13,260 nt of DNA from Oligoflexaceae bacterium (GCA_947474445.1 CANJJY010000080.1:1-13260); one strand, 5' to 3'. Shown: positions 5,544 through 12,865, counted from the first letter of the stretch. Made by a program: numbers and translations. Notes: a model not told the origin generated them from the sequence alone.

Positions 5544-6701
5544 ATGCTTCACGCATTTTTGAGCTTGATAGCTTTGCTCGTTGCCTCGGACGTGGCCTTG
5601 GGTCAATCGGGGAACACCCTTTCCTTTGATCCCCATGCAGGAAGTGATAAGGCTCCCTGGATCTCAGCGCGCGCCGCGGGCATGAGCGAGGCCATCAGTC
5701 CCGTCGCCAACGGTCAGGAAGCTCCTTATTACAATCCGGCGGCGATCGGCGGCCTCAACTATAAGCAAGCACAGGGAGCCGTCTCAGGTCTCTACTTTCC
5801 CTATTTAGGCGCCGCGGCCGATCCTTCTTCCATTTCCTTGAATCAAAAACTCCGTGAAGGGCGCAATCTGCAGGATCCCACTGTGGCTGAAGAACTCCTG
5901 CGCGCCTACGATGGGGACCATCCCTACGCGCGTTTTTCGCTTTTGCCGAGCATCACTTTTTATCGCATGTTCATCGGCTACGTTTACGATGTACGAGCGG
6001 CTTCAACCCCGACGGGGGAAGGCAGCGACGGTCTCGAGGTCGATTACCGCAGCCAGAGCGGACCTATGCTGGGCTTCAGTATCGCTTCGCCCAAGCGCGA
6101 CTTTTACCTGGGCATCAGCGGAGGTTTTTTCAAACGAACCGAAACGCAGGGCAACTACCCTCTTGCGACACTGATCGAAGCCAATGATAGGAAGACAGCC
6201 TTTTCTGCCAACGAAAAATCCTACAGCGGAGCCCCCCTCAATGTCGGGAGTATCTACAATATCAACGCTCGCTGGCGTCCAAGCTTTAGTTTGGTCGCCA
6301 AAAACTTGATGGGAACCACCTATCGATCGACGGATGAAAACGTTGATGCCTATAAAGATCGCGAAGAGCTCACGCTGGGTTTCGGGCTTTCGCCTAATCT
6401 TGGAAAATGGGGTATGCTCAACCTAGTTTGGGAAGGGACCGATCTCACGCGGCGCGATCGATCGGCAACTGAAAAAATGCGTTTTGGCAGCGAACTCACC
6501 TTTGGCAATGGCTTTGGCAGCGAGTCAATTTTTGCGCTGCGATTGGGCTATCGCAAAGCAGGCGCGAGCTTCGGGGCCGGTTTCAATCTTGGAATGCTCG
6601 GAGTTCAGTTCGCTTCCTACGCAGAAGACATTGGTATCGAGGGCTCCAGCGTGATAGAACGTAGGAGCATGGTCAACATCGGGATCAACATCGCGGACTA
6701 A
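5544..6701 (+). CDS. OmpP1/FadL/PorV-like outer membrane beta-barrel protein
   Basis: 385 residues from ATG at 5544, three bases after the previous stop, with AGAGG 6 nt upstream. Residues 1-20 are a Sec signal peptide ending ALG. Residues 42-70 carry the family hallmark: a stretch RAAGMSEAISPVANG then YYNPAAIGG, matching the GMGxAxxAxAxD...YYNPAxL motif of FadL/TodX/OmpP1 and PorV-type barrels. The rest alternates hydrophobic and polar residues with Gly and aromatics as expected of long beta-strands, e.g. FYLGISGGFF and MLNLVWEGTD. The C-terminus ends NIGINIAD with no terminal Phe, slightly unusual for a BAM substrate. FadL proteins import hydrophobic molecules; PorV proteins serve secretion. 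Which applies here is not clear. Directly followed, 4 nt later, by ccmA. Confidence 0.8.
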   Translation: MLHAFLSLIALLVASDVALGQSGNTLSFDPHAGSDKAPWISARAAGMSEAISPVANGQEAPYYNPAAIGGLNYKQAQGAVSGLYFPYLGAAADPSSISLNQKLREGRNLQDPTVAEELLRAYDGDHPYARFSLLPSITFYRMFIGYVYDVRAASTPTGEGSDGLEVDYRSQSGPMLGFSIASPKRDFYLGISGGFFKRTETQGNYPLATLIEANDRKTAFSANEKSYSGAPLNVGSIYNINARWRPSFSLVAKNLMGTTYRSTDENVDAYKDREELTLGFGLSPNLGKWGMLNLVWEGTDLTRRDRSATEKMRFGSELTFGNGFGSESIFALRLGYRKAGASFGAGFNLGMLGVQFASYAEDIGIEGSSVIERRSMVNIGINIAD

Positions 6702-6705
6702 CCAA

Positions 6706-7344
6706 GTGCTTGAAATCCAAGAGCTCAACTTTCATTATCAGTATCGACGCATTATTCGCCAGCTTTCCTTTCAGGTAAAGCCGGGCGAAATCCTGCACAT
6801 CGTCGGACCGAACGGCTGCGGCAAGACGACTTTAATGAGTATTTTAGCTGGTTTGCGCCGTGAACATAGTGGAACAATCACCTTGCGTCAGACCGAGGGT
6901 CACATCCTTGCCGACCGTCGGACGCAGGTCGAATATCTTCCGGCCGAAGCCAATGCGCTCTTTGGCAAAATGGATGCGATGCGCAATCTTCAGTTCTGGA
7001 TGGAGCTGCGCGACCACAAGCCGAGCGTCGATGCGATGCGCGAGGAGTTGGCCCGCTGGGATCTCGATCATCCCTTGATTCGCGAAAATTTTCCGGTCGA
7101 ACGTTTTTCAACCGGTATGAAGCGGCGACTCGCTCTGGCGCGCGTGAATCTCGCGCAGGTTTCTTGCTGGCTGCTCGATGAGCCTCTGTACGGACTCGAT
7201 AGTCGCGGCATTGCGACTTTTCAGGACATGCTTGAAAAACATCAGGCCGGTGGAGGCATGGCTCTCATCGTCAGTCACGATACCGCGCCCTTGCAGAAAT
7301 TTGCTATTCAGACTCTCGACATGAAGCAGGAGCCCTCCCGGTGA
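6706..7344 (+). CDS. ccmA: Heme exporter ABC ATPase CcmA
   Basis: 212 residues from a GTG start at 6706, four bases after the OMP stop; only a weak SD is visible, so coupling to upstream translation is likely. It is the cytoplasmic ATPase of the CcmAB(C) transporter that releases holo-CcmE in System I cytochrome c maturation. Seen: Walker A GPNGCGKTT (34-42), signature FSTGMKRRLALAR (134-146), Walker B CWLLDEP (154-160), D-loop LYGLD and the switch His in VSHD (H191). The length is near that of CcmA (about 205-215). Two departures: the signature is FSTGM rather than LSGGQ/LSAGQ, and the Q-loop region YLPAEANAL (78-86) lacks the usual Gln. Identity rests on these motifs plus the ccmBCDEG genes that follow; the stop overlaps the ccmB start (GTGA). 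Confidence 0.88.
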   Translation: MLEIQELNFHYQYRRIIRQLSFQVKPGEILHIVGPNGCGKTTLMSILAGLRREHSGTITLRQTEGHILADRRTQVEYLPAEANALFGKMDAMRNLQFWMELRDHKPSVDAMREELARWDLDHPLIRENFPVERFSTGMKRRLALARVNLAQVSCWLLDEPLYGLDSRGIATFQDMLEKHQAGGGMALIVSHDTAPLQKFAIQTLDMKQEPSR

Positions 7345-8036
7345 GAAAAAGCTTGATGCAATACCGCGCTTTGCTGGTGCAAAGCATCCATGTTGAATGG
7401 GCCAATGCCGAGCGATGGCTCTCGCCTTTGCTGTTCGCGATGACCATTCTCATCCTCTTTGCTTTTGCGTTTGGTCGCGTCGACGAGCAGTTCATTCCGC
7501 AACTCTTTATCGCGGCGACTTACCTCACGGCTTTTTTCTCATTGCAGATCGCTTTTTCACGGGTTCTGGAACCCGACATGCAAGATCGCGTCTTCGACCA
7601 GATGCGGAGCTATCCGATTTCGCCAAGCGCTTGGTTTTTGAGCAAATTCACTTTAGTCCTGATGTTAGGCGTGATGATTTTGGTGCCGACCCTCCTTCTT
7701 TCTCATCTCTTTCTTAATGAAGGTCGCAACAATTTGCTCAGCGGGTCGCTTTTTGTCATCGCTCTGATCGCCTTGCTGGGGCTTGGCTCGGTCGGCGTTC
7801 TGCTCTCGACGATGATGCTGCGATCCAATGCCAAACAGATCCTTTACCCTTTGATTTACTTCCCTTTGACCACGCCCGTCCTCCTCGCCGCAGTGGAATC
7901 ATCGCGGGCGCACCTCGTGGAGGGCGCGAGCCTCGAGAATTTGCTGAGTTCATGGCTGGGTCTGCTTGTAATTTTTGGTATAATGTATTTTACTTTGAGC
8001 CTGCTGCTTTTCGGCGAACTCATCAAGCCTGATTGA
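7341..8036 (+). CDS. ccmB: Heme exporter membrane subunit CcmB
   Basis: 231 residues from a GTG start at 7341 that overlaps the ccmA stop by 4 nt. Six membrane segments can be read at about 28-44, 53-71, 100-122, 134-157, 166-184 and 203-224, as in CcmB. The cytoplasmic loop after TM2 reads FSRVLEPDMQDRVFDQMRSYPIS (72-94), which corresponds to the family's LERLFRDDxxDGSLEQLxLxPxP stretch that contacts the ATPase. With CcmA and CcmC it forms the inner-membrane complex acting on holo-CcmE. The 3' end contains a perfect extended -10 and the stop lies in the loop of a hairpin. Confidence 0.9.
   Translation: MRKSLMQYRALLVQSIHVEWANAERWLSPLLFAMTILILFAFAFGRVDEQFIPQLFIAATYLTAFFSLQIAFSRVLEPDMQDRVFDQMRSYPISPSAWFLSKFTLVLMLGVMILVPTLLLSHLFLNEGRNNLLSGSLFVIALIALLGLGSVGVLLSTMMLRSNAKQILYPLIYFPLTTPVLLAAVESSRAHLVEGASLENLLSSWLGLLVIFGIMYFTLSLLLFGELIKPD
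7976..7984 (+). promoter_or_regulatory. Possible internal extended -10 promoter in ccmB
   Basis: TGGTATAAT is a perfect extended -10 (TGn then TATAAT) near the 3' end of ccmB, with predicted start about 7991. No good -35 is present and the bases also encode G-I-M of a membrane helix, so this may be chance. If real it would give a separate transcript for ccmCDEG. Confidence 0.3.
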
Positions 8037-8046
8037 TAGGCTTTTT
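8025..8046 (+). terminator. Internal hairpin with U-tract at the ccmB stop
   Basis: AAGCCT (8025-8030) and AGGCTT (8038-8043) form a 6-bp perfect stem with a 7-nt loop, and the run TTTTT (8042-8046) follows into the tail. The ccmB stop TGA is in the loop. The layout is that of a modest intrinsic terminator or attenuator, within the 82-bp gap before ccmC; ribosomes ending ccmB would interfere with folding. Confidence 0.45.
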
Positions 8047-8118
8047 CCCCGCCTCGAGCGAGCAGTGAGACCAAAGCTCAATCCTGCCCATCGTTTCTTG
8101 CGCAGAAAGGTGCACCCT

Positions 8119-8817
8119 ATGTCTTCTGATTCAAGACAGGATAAACGTCTGCTTATTTCAGGCATCCTGGCCTTCGCTTTTCTGGCTGTGGCCTGGCTCT
8201 GGGGTTTGCGTTTTGCGCCGTCTGAGGAGCACATGGGCGAAGTGTATCGCATCATCTACGTGCACGTTCCCTCGGCTTTCACAGCCTTTTCATCAGCCGG
8301 CCTCTTGCTCGTACTGAGTCTTCTGACCCTACTGCGGCGCAGCGAATCCGCCTCCCTCTGGGCCAAAGCCAGTGCAGAAGTCGGATTGATTTTTACCATC
8401 ATCACGCTGGCGACGGGTTCCATCTGGGGCCGCCCGACGTGGGGAGTCTGGTGGACCTGGGATGCACGCTTGACCACGACTTTGATTTTGAGTCTTTTGT
8501 ATGCAGGTTACCTGATTCTCTACAGCAGCTTAGCGCCGGGCCCCCAACGTGATCGCATCGTCGCTGCCTTGGGAGTGATCATCGCTCTCGATGTTCCCGT
8601 CATCTATAAGAGTGTCACCTGGTGGCGTACTCTGCACCAACCTCCCAGCATTCTGCGCGAAGGCGGCTCGTCGATGGCTCCCGAAATGCTGGCGACCCTG
8701 ATGCTGTGTCTCTCGGCGAGCCTTCTCGTCGGGGCTTGGATGCTCTGGCTCCGCGTCACCAATTTGCGCCTGCAGCAGCAGATCGACGCTTACAGCTATC
8801 AAGCGCAAAACGACTGA
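8119..8817 (+). CDS. ccmC: Heme handling protein CcmC (WWD domain)
   Basis: 232 residues from ATG at 8119; preferred over a GTG at 8065 because AAAGG precedes it by 8 nt and the added 18 residues are not typical of the family. CcmC is the inner-membrane protein that loads heme onto CcmE at the periplasmic face. Seen: six hydrophobic helices (about 10-31, 44-66, 84-101, 120-137, 147-165, 190-211), the tryptophan-rich WWD motif WGVWWTWDARLTT (108-120) between the third and fourth, and the two conserved external histidines in YVHVP (H49) and WRTLHQPP (H173) that ligate heme. Length is in the family range of about 230-250. It starts 82 nt after ccmB, with a possible attenuating hairpin between. 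Confidence 0.95.
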   Translation: MSSDSRQDKRLLISGILAFAFLAVAWLWGLRFAPSEEHMGEVYRIIYVHVPSAFTAFSSAGLLLVLSLLTLLRRSESASLWAKASAEVGLIFTIITLATGSIWGRPTWGVWWTWDARLTTTLILSLLYAGYLILYSSLAPGPQRDRIVAALGVIIALDVPVIYKSVTWWRTLHQPPSILREGGSSMAPEMLATLMLCLSASLLVGAWMLWLRVTNLRLQQQIDAYSYQAQND

Positions 8818-8869
8818 CTAAAACGCACTAGATTTTGAGGTCCTCAGGTTTTTTAAGAAAGGTGAGCCG

Positions 8870-9019
8870 ATGGGCGAAGGCATGAATCCGGGGCCATTTA
8901 TTCTGGCCAGTTACTCGATAGCCGCTCTTTTTATACTAGGATATTCATTGTGGCAGACGATGCAGCGCAGTAAATTGCGTCAGCTCGAGCGAGCCATGCA
9001 GGAAGGAGGTCGCAGATGA
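8870..9019 (+). CDS. ccmD: Small heme exporter protein CcmD
   Basis: 49 residues from ATG at 8870 with AAAGGTGAG just upstream. It has the CcmD shape: a short polar N-terminus (MGEGMNPGPF), a single membrane helix at about 9-28 (FILASYSIAALFILGYSLW), then a basic, charged amphipathic tail (SKLRQLERAMQEGGRR). CcmD holds CcmABC and CcmE together during holo-CcmE release. The stop overlaps the ccmE start (ATGA at 9016-9019), and its position between ccmC and ccmE is the standard one. A second in-frame ATG at residue 5 is possible. Confidence 0.88.
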   Translation: MGEGMNPGPFILASYSIAALFILGYSLWQTMQRSKLRQLERAMQEGGRR

Positions 9020-9471
9020 AAAAGGGTTTGCCTCTCAAGTGGATCATCGGTGGCGCCGTCTTGGTTCTGGCCATCATTGCTGCCAGTAGTCTCAAATTCG
9101 GTGAAGGCAGTGTGGTGTATTTTTATACACCCGATGAAGCTTTCGCTAAAGCAGCCGAACTCGACAATAAGATCATCAAAGTCGGCGGCATGGTCAAGGC
9201 GGGAAGCGTCATGTGGAAAGCAGAGGACGTGCATCTCTCTTTTGTGATGACCGATATGAAAGGGGTCGATATTCAGGTCGAGCATAATGGTGTTCCACCT
9301 GATATGTTCAAGGAGAACTCAGGTGTCGTCGTCGAAGGTCGCATCACGCCGAACGGACAGTCGATGACGGCTCAAAAGCTGATGGTCAAGCACTCCGAAG
9401 AATACAAAGCGCCTGATGCGCAGCATTCGGCCAACAAAGAGATGCTTGAAAAGTCTATTTTTAAAGACTGA
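9016..9471 (+). CDS. ccmE: Periplasmic heme chaperone CcmE
   Basis: 151 residues from ATG at 9016 with a strong AGGAGGT 5 nt upstream, lying inside the end of ccmD. Residues 8-25 form the N-terminal membrane anchor (signal anchor); the rest is a periplasmic OB-fold domain (about 32-128). The covalent heme-binding site is the motif KHSEEY (125-130), with His126 and Tyr130 corresponding to the H/Y pair of the HxxxY motif in classical CcmE, so it is the His rather than the Cys type. VVVEGRITPNGQSMTAQKL (104-122) matches the conserved strand before this site. It receives heme from CcmC and passes it to the CcmF/H ligase, which is not encoded in this window. Confidence 0.95.
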   Translation: MKKGLPLKWIIGGAVLVLAIIAASSLKFGEGSVVYFYTPDEAFAKAAELDNKIIKVGGMVKAGSVMWKAEDVHLSFVMTDMKGVDIQVEHNGVPPDMFKENSGVVVEGRITPNGQSMTAQKLMVKHSEEYKAPDAQHSANKEMLEKSIFKD

Positions 9472-9483
9472 AGGAGTTAGTTT

Positions 9484-10077
9484 GTGAGCGACCAGGTAGA
9501 AAAAGTTGTGTTGCCAGGCCCGAATCGGAAGCAGATCATCTTCATCGCTCTTTTCATCGTGCTGGGCGTCGGCTTTATCTCTTTGCTCTGGCACGGACTC
9601 GGAACCGATCCAAACAAGGTTCCTTCGGCCTTTCTTGGCAAGCGAGCGCAGGAATTCAAAGCTGGGTGGCTGCAAGGCAAGGAACATCTCGGTGAGCCTA
9701 AACCCGAAGGTTTCAGTTCAGAGGATTTTAAGGGTCGTCCTTTGATCCTAAATTTCTGGGCCAGTTGGTGTTACAGCTGCCGTTCTGAAGCGCGGGATTT
9801 CGAAGCGTTCTGGCAAAAGTATAAAGATCGCGGGATCGCTGTCGTCGGCATCGCCATTCAAGACACGCCGACCGCCGCTCTTGAATTCGCGCGTACCTAC
9901 GGCAAGACTTATATTCTGGGACTCGATAGTGAAGACGGTAAAGCAGCGATCGACTACGGGGTAACGGGTGTACCTGAAACCTTTTTCATCGATCGTCAGG
10001 GTATTCTCATTCACAAGGAAGCCGGCCCGGTATCGACCGAACTCCTCGCTCACTATGCTGACTTGCTCTTAAAATAG
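9484..10077 (+). CDS. ccmG: Thiol:disulfide reductase CcmG/DsbE
   Basis: 197 residues from GTG at 9484, with AAGGAG 7 nt upstream, 12 bp after ccmE. Residues about 17-37 form an N-terminal membrane anchor; the remainder is a periplasmic thioredoxin domain with strand RPLILNFWASWC (85-96), the redox pair in WCYSC (Cys96, Cys99) and the cis-proline in GVPETFFID (162-170), a signature close to the GAPETFLID of DsbE/CcmG. It keeps the haem-binding CXXCH cysteines of apocytochrome c reduced, with electrons from CcdA/DsbD. The CXXC spacer is YS rather than the frequent VP/EP. It is the last gene of the operon; ccmF and ccmH do not follow. Confidence 0.93.
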   Translation: MSDQVEKVVLPGPNRKQIIFIALFIVLGVGFISLLWHGLGTDPNKVPSAFLGKRAQEFKAGWLQGKEHLGEPKPEGFSSEDFKGRPLILNFWASWCYSCRSEARDFEAFWQKYKDRGIAVVGIAIQDTPTAALEFARTYGKTYILGLDSEDGKAAIDYGVTGVPETFFIDRQGILIHKEAGPVSTELLAHYADLLLK

Positions 10078-10082
10078 AGACT

Positions 10083-10111
10083 GTCTCCAGCCCACAGAGT
10101 TGGCTGGAGAC
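10083..10111. terminator. Strong 10-bp hairpin ending the ccm operon
   Basis: GTCTCCAGCC (10083-10092) and GGCTGGAGAC (10102-10111) form a perfect 10-bp stem with a 9-nt loop, 5 nt after the ccmG stop. The tail is only partly T-rich on both strands (GCTCTTGCT on +; AGTCTCTATTTT on -). It lies between convergent genes and probably serves both directions. Confidence 0.7.
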
Positions 10112-10126
10112 GCTCTTGCTGCTACC

Positions 10127-10276
10127 TCAATCCAACCAACCGACCAAATCAGATACAAATCCGACCGAGTACGCAACGAGCAAGAAAGGGCCGACGAAGG
10201 CCACGAAAATAAATATTGGCATAAATTCGAGAAAATCAGCTGCCGACGTGATTCTCAGATCTTCACTCGTGTACAT
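10127..10276 (-). CDS. Small single-span membrane protein, 49 residues, unknown
   Basis: ATG on the minus strand at 10276-10274, stop TGA at 10129-10127. AGAGGT stands 4 nt upstream of the ATG and a TATAAT promoter lies about 45 bp further. The product has an acidic/polar start (MYTSEDLRITSAADF), a hydrophobic stretch at about 17-41 (LEFMPIFIFVAF ... LLVAYSVGF) broken by GP at 29-30, and a tail SDLVGWLD. It could be one kinked or two short helices. It is convergent with ccmG and shares its hairpin terminator. I know no family for it; small membrane subunits of respiratory enzymes have similar size, but there is no motif to link it. The gene call rests on the full set of promoter, SD, ORF and terminator. 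Confidence 0.65.
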   Translation of the reverse strand: MYTSEDLRITSAADFLEFMPIFIFVAFVGPFLLVAYSVGFVSDLVGWLD

Positions 10277-10320
10277 GGCGACCTCTTATTCAGTACCCAA
10301 AGCTATCAAACGAGGATGAA

Positions 10321-10349
10321 ATTATAGGCTTTCTGTGCTTAAGCTGCAA
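10321..10349 (-). promoter_or_regulatory. Sigma-70 promoter of the 49-residue protein gene
   Basis: On the minus strand TTGCAG (10349-10344) is separated by exactly 17 bp from a perfect TATAAT (10326-10321). The predicted start near 10314 gives a leader of about 38 nt to the ATG at 10276. Confidence 0.6.
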
Positions 10350-10389
10350 GTCAGATCAGGATTGCTCGTCGCTGCCAGAAGGAGTAAGC

Positions 10390-11268
10390 ATGCAAAAAAT
10401 CCATTCCACTCTGCCTCATCGACTAGGGGCCTGGCTTTTCCTCCTCCTTCTGGCTTGCCAGACACCGCCCCCACCACTACAAAAAGGCTTTGTATGGGAA
10501 GCGAAGCGGGGGGACCAGGTCGTGACCCTGATCGGCACCATGCATCTCGGCGTACGTAAAGATGAAATTCCTCCCATCGTATGGCAGCGACTGCAAGCCT
10601 CTGATCGCGTCCTGATCGAAACAGATGCGGATGCCGCCACGCCCCTGTTACTCCAGCGTTACCTGCTTCTTCCCGCCGGCGAAAGTCTCAAACAAAAGCT
10701 CGGTGAGAGAGATTGGCAGCGACTCGTCGCTCTCTTGAAAAAATCCTTCCCTACGATGACGAGCGATCAGATCGATCGGATGTCTCCGGCCGCAGCGGCG
10801 AGTCAGTTGATGACAGCCGATGCCCTGCACGCCGATGATCAAGGTCCTAGCATGGATCAGACCATCTGCGAAACGGCCAAGGCCCGCGGCAAAGCCTGCC
10901 TCATCTTCGAGACGATTGAAGAGCAACTGTCCTATCTCAAGGATGTGTTCACCATCGCCGCGCTCAGGGATATGTTAGATCACCCTGAAGGCGACGATTT
11001 TCAGGCCTTGCAGAAGGCTTACCTCGCCGGAGATCAAGCGCGACTTGAAGAAATGATCACCGAGATGCCGAGCGAGATGCGGACGATCCTGCTCGATCGT
11101 CGCAATGAAAAGTGGATCTCACGTCTCGATTCTCTCCTCGGCCCCAAGCAAACTTTGATCGCCGTCGGTGCCGCTCACTTTGGAGGGCAGAAAAGTCTCC
11201 TCCGCCTCATGACTGCCAGAGGTTTCACCATTCGTCCCCTCAGTTGGCAGGCCTCCAGCTCCCCTTGA
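10390..11268 (+). CDS. TraB/GumN family lipoprotein
   Basis: 292 residues from ATG at 10390 with AAGGAG 5 nt upstream. Residues 13-23 are a lipoprotein signal (LGAWLFLLLLAC), cut before Cys23; the next residue is Gln, not Asp, so the outer membrane is the expected site. The body fits the TraB/GumN (TIKI-like) family: the first GxxH motif GTMHLG (49-54), an Asp/Glu-rich LIETDAD (75-81), RRNEKW (237-242) and the second GxxH motif GAAHFGG (260-266). These two histidine motifs and the RN-W motif form the putative metal-dependent protease-like site in the family. Substrate in bacteria is unknown. Transcribed away from the small membrane-protein gene; no clear promoter of its own was found in the 113 bp upstream. 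Confidence 0.88.
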   Translation: MQKIHSTLPHRLGAWLFLLLLACQTPPPPLQKGFVWEAKRGDQVVTLIGTMHLGVRKDEIPPIVWQRLQASDRVLIETDADAATPLLLQRYLLLPAGESLKQKLGERDWQRLVALLKKSFPTMTSDQIDRMSPAAAASQLMTADALHADDQGPSMDQTICETAKARGKACLIFETIEEQLSYLKDVFTIAALRDMLDHPEGDDFQALQKAYLAGDQARLEEMITEMPSEMRTILLDRRNEKWISRLDSLLGPKQTLIAVGAAHFGGQKSLLRLMTARGFTIRPLSWQASSSP

Positions 11269-11282
11269 TCGTGGGACCAGAC

Positions 11283-11317
11283 TTGCCCCTGCCTCAGACT
11301 CGGTTTAGACTCAAACC
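11283..11317 (+). promoter_or_regulatory. Weak promoter with overlapping dyad before the haloperoxidase gene
   Basis: TTGCCC (11283-11288), 17 bp, TAGACT (11306-11311) give a weak -35/-10 pair. A dyad GGTTT-N6-AAACC (11302-11317) sits on the -10 box and could be an operator or a small hairpin. Low confidence. Confidence 0.25.
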
Positions 11318-11362
11318 AATGCTTTGCGAGTCATTAGAAGCCCTATGCGAGGATCAGCCAAG

Positions 11363-12865
11363 ATGAGGCAAGACCTGAAGTTCTTCATATTCGTTTTACT
11401 CGCCACGACCTGCCATCTATTAGCACAGGAAGGTCGCGCCGAGATCGGAACCGAAAAGCCGCTCCATAAGTTCTTGCACGAAGACCAAGCTAAAGACGTA
11501 TCCATCGCCTACCTCTGGGCTGACATCGCGGAGGAAGCCACCGCGCGGGAAGTCGATCTACGCGGGGCGCGGCCTACCGTGATCTCCCGCACGCTGGCGA
11601 TCTGGGCGACAGCTGCCTATGATGCGTGGGCTGCCTATGATGACAAGGCCGTTGGCTCGCGCCTGGGCGGAGCCCTTCGCCGACCCAAAGCCGAACGAAC
11701 GCTTGAAAACAAAAAGAAGGCGATCAGCTATGCCTCCTATCATGCCCTGATTTTTGTCTATCCCGAATCTAAAGAATGGCTCGCCGACCAGATGAAAAAG
11801 TTGGGTTATGATCCGCAGGTGACCTCGCTCGATCGCAGCAAACCCGAGGGCATTGGCCGCGTCGCTGCCGAAGAAGTCATCAATTATCGTAAAAATGATG
11901 GAGCAAACCAGCTCGGCAATGAACCGGGCGGCAACGGCACGCCCTACAGCGATTATACCTTCTACAAACCAGTCAACCCTCCCGATCGCATCATCGATCC
12001 GGATCGCTGGCAGCCCATCACTTTCACCTTAAAAGACGGCAAGAAGGTGACGCCTGGGTTTCTGACCCCGCATTGGTACCGGGTCAAACCATTTATATTG
12101 GAAAAAGCCGATCAGTTCCGTCCTGGACCACCGCCGACAACCATCACCGATGATGCGGCTTTGAAGGCAGAAGCCGCTCAAGTCCTCGCTTATAACCACA
12201 GTTTGACCAAGGAACAAAAAGCGATTGTGGAGTTCATGCGCGACGGACCGCGTTCGACCGGACAAACAGGCCATTGGATTCGCTTCGCACAGGATCTCTC
12301 GCGCCGCGACAAGTATTCTCTCGATCAAGACGTGAAGCTTTACTTTACCGTGGCAAACGTCACATTCGATGCTTTCATCGCCTGCTGGGATACCAAACGC
12401 GCCTATGATTCATCGCGGCCTTGGACTCTCATTCATCATTACTTCAAAGGCCAAACCATCAAAGGCTGGGCCGGTCCGGAGGGGGGCGTGCGCGAGATGC
12501 CGGCTGAGGAATGGCATCCCTATTCACCTGAAAGTTTTATAACTCCGCCTTTCCCTGGGTATATCAGCGGACACGCGACCGTTAGCGGTGCTGCAGCTAA
12601 GATCATCGCTCTCTTCAGCGGGTCCGATGTCTTTGGCTTTGTAGAACGCCGTCCATCCTCGGCCATGACCGAGAAAAATCCTGGGGATGAAGTCACGCTC
12701 GATCTCCCGACTTGGAGTCAGACCGCGGAGATGGCCGCTCTGTCCCGGGCGATGGGAGGCTATCACATCCCCGTCGATAACAATGTGGGCCTCAAGGTCG
12801 GCCGCGAACTTGCCAGCTGGAGCTGGCCGCGTTATCAGGCTTACTTTGATGGAACCGCTCGGTGA
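11363..12865 (+). CDS. Secreted vanadium-dependent haloperoxidase / PAP2-type phosphatase
   Basis: 500 residues from ATG at 11363; the frame is open back to 11324, but this start puts a Sec signal peptide (1-26, hydrophobic 7-21, ending GRA) at the N-terminus and has AGGA 9 nt upstream. The C-terminal third holds the complete vanadate/phosphate pocket of this superfamily: Kx6RP as KRAYDSSRP (345-353), SGH in GYISGHATVSG (399-409, a P-to-I change in the usual PSGH), and SRx5Hx3D as SRAMGGYHIPVD (461-472). The helical N-terminal part includes AIWATAAYDAWAAYDDKA (79-96), typical of bacterial vanadium haloperoxidases. Such enzymes oxidise halides with hydrogen peroxide or act as acid phosphatases; sequence alone does not decide. 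Its stop overlaps the next gene's GTG. Confidence 0.88.
   Translation: MRQDLKFFIFVLLATTCHLLAQEGRAEIGTEKPLHKFLHEDQAKDVSIAYLWADIAEEATAREVDLRGARPTVISRTLAIWATAAYDAWAAYDDKAVGSRLGGALRRPKAERTLENKKKAISYASYHALIFVYPESKEWLADQMKKLGYDPQVTSLDRSKPEGIGRVAAEEVINYRKNDGANQLGNEPGGNGTPYSDYTFYKPVNPPDRIIDPDRWQPITFTLKDGKKVTPGFLTPHWYRVKPFILEKADQFRPGPPPTTITDDAALKAEAAQVLAYNHSLTKEQKAIVEFMRDGPRSTGQTGHWIRFAQDLSRRDKYSLDQDVKLYFTVANVTFDAFIACWDTKRAYDSSRPWTLIHHYFKGQTIKGWAGPEGGVREMPAEEWHPYSPESFITPPFPGYISGHATVSGAAAKIIALFSGSDVFGFVERRPSSAMTEKNPGDEVTLDLPTWSQTAEMAALSRAMGGYHIPVDNNVGLKVGRELASWSWPRYQAYFDGTAR

Noticed and set aside
8065..8118. GTG start for ccmC
   Set aside because: No SD and the extra residues are untypical; ATG at 8119 has AAAGG upstream.
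8834..8856. TGAGGTCCTCA followed by GG and T6 before ccmD
   Set aside because: The dyad has a one-base centre; only a 4-bp stem with a 3-nt loop is possible, too weak for a terminator.
11324..11362. TTG or ATG (11345) starts for the haloperoxidase
   Set aside because: They put polar residues before the signal peptide and have poorer SD sites than ATG 11363.
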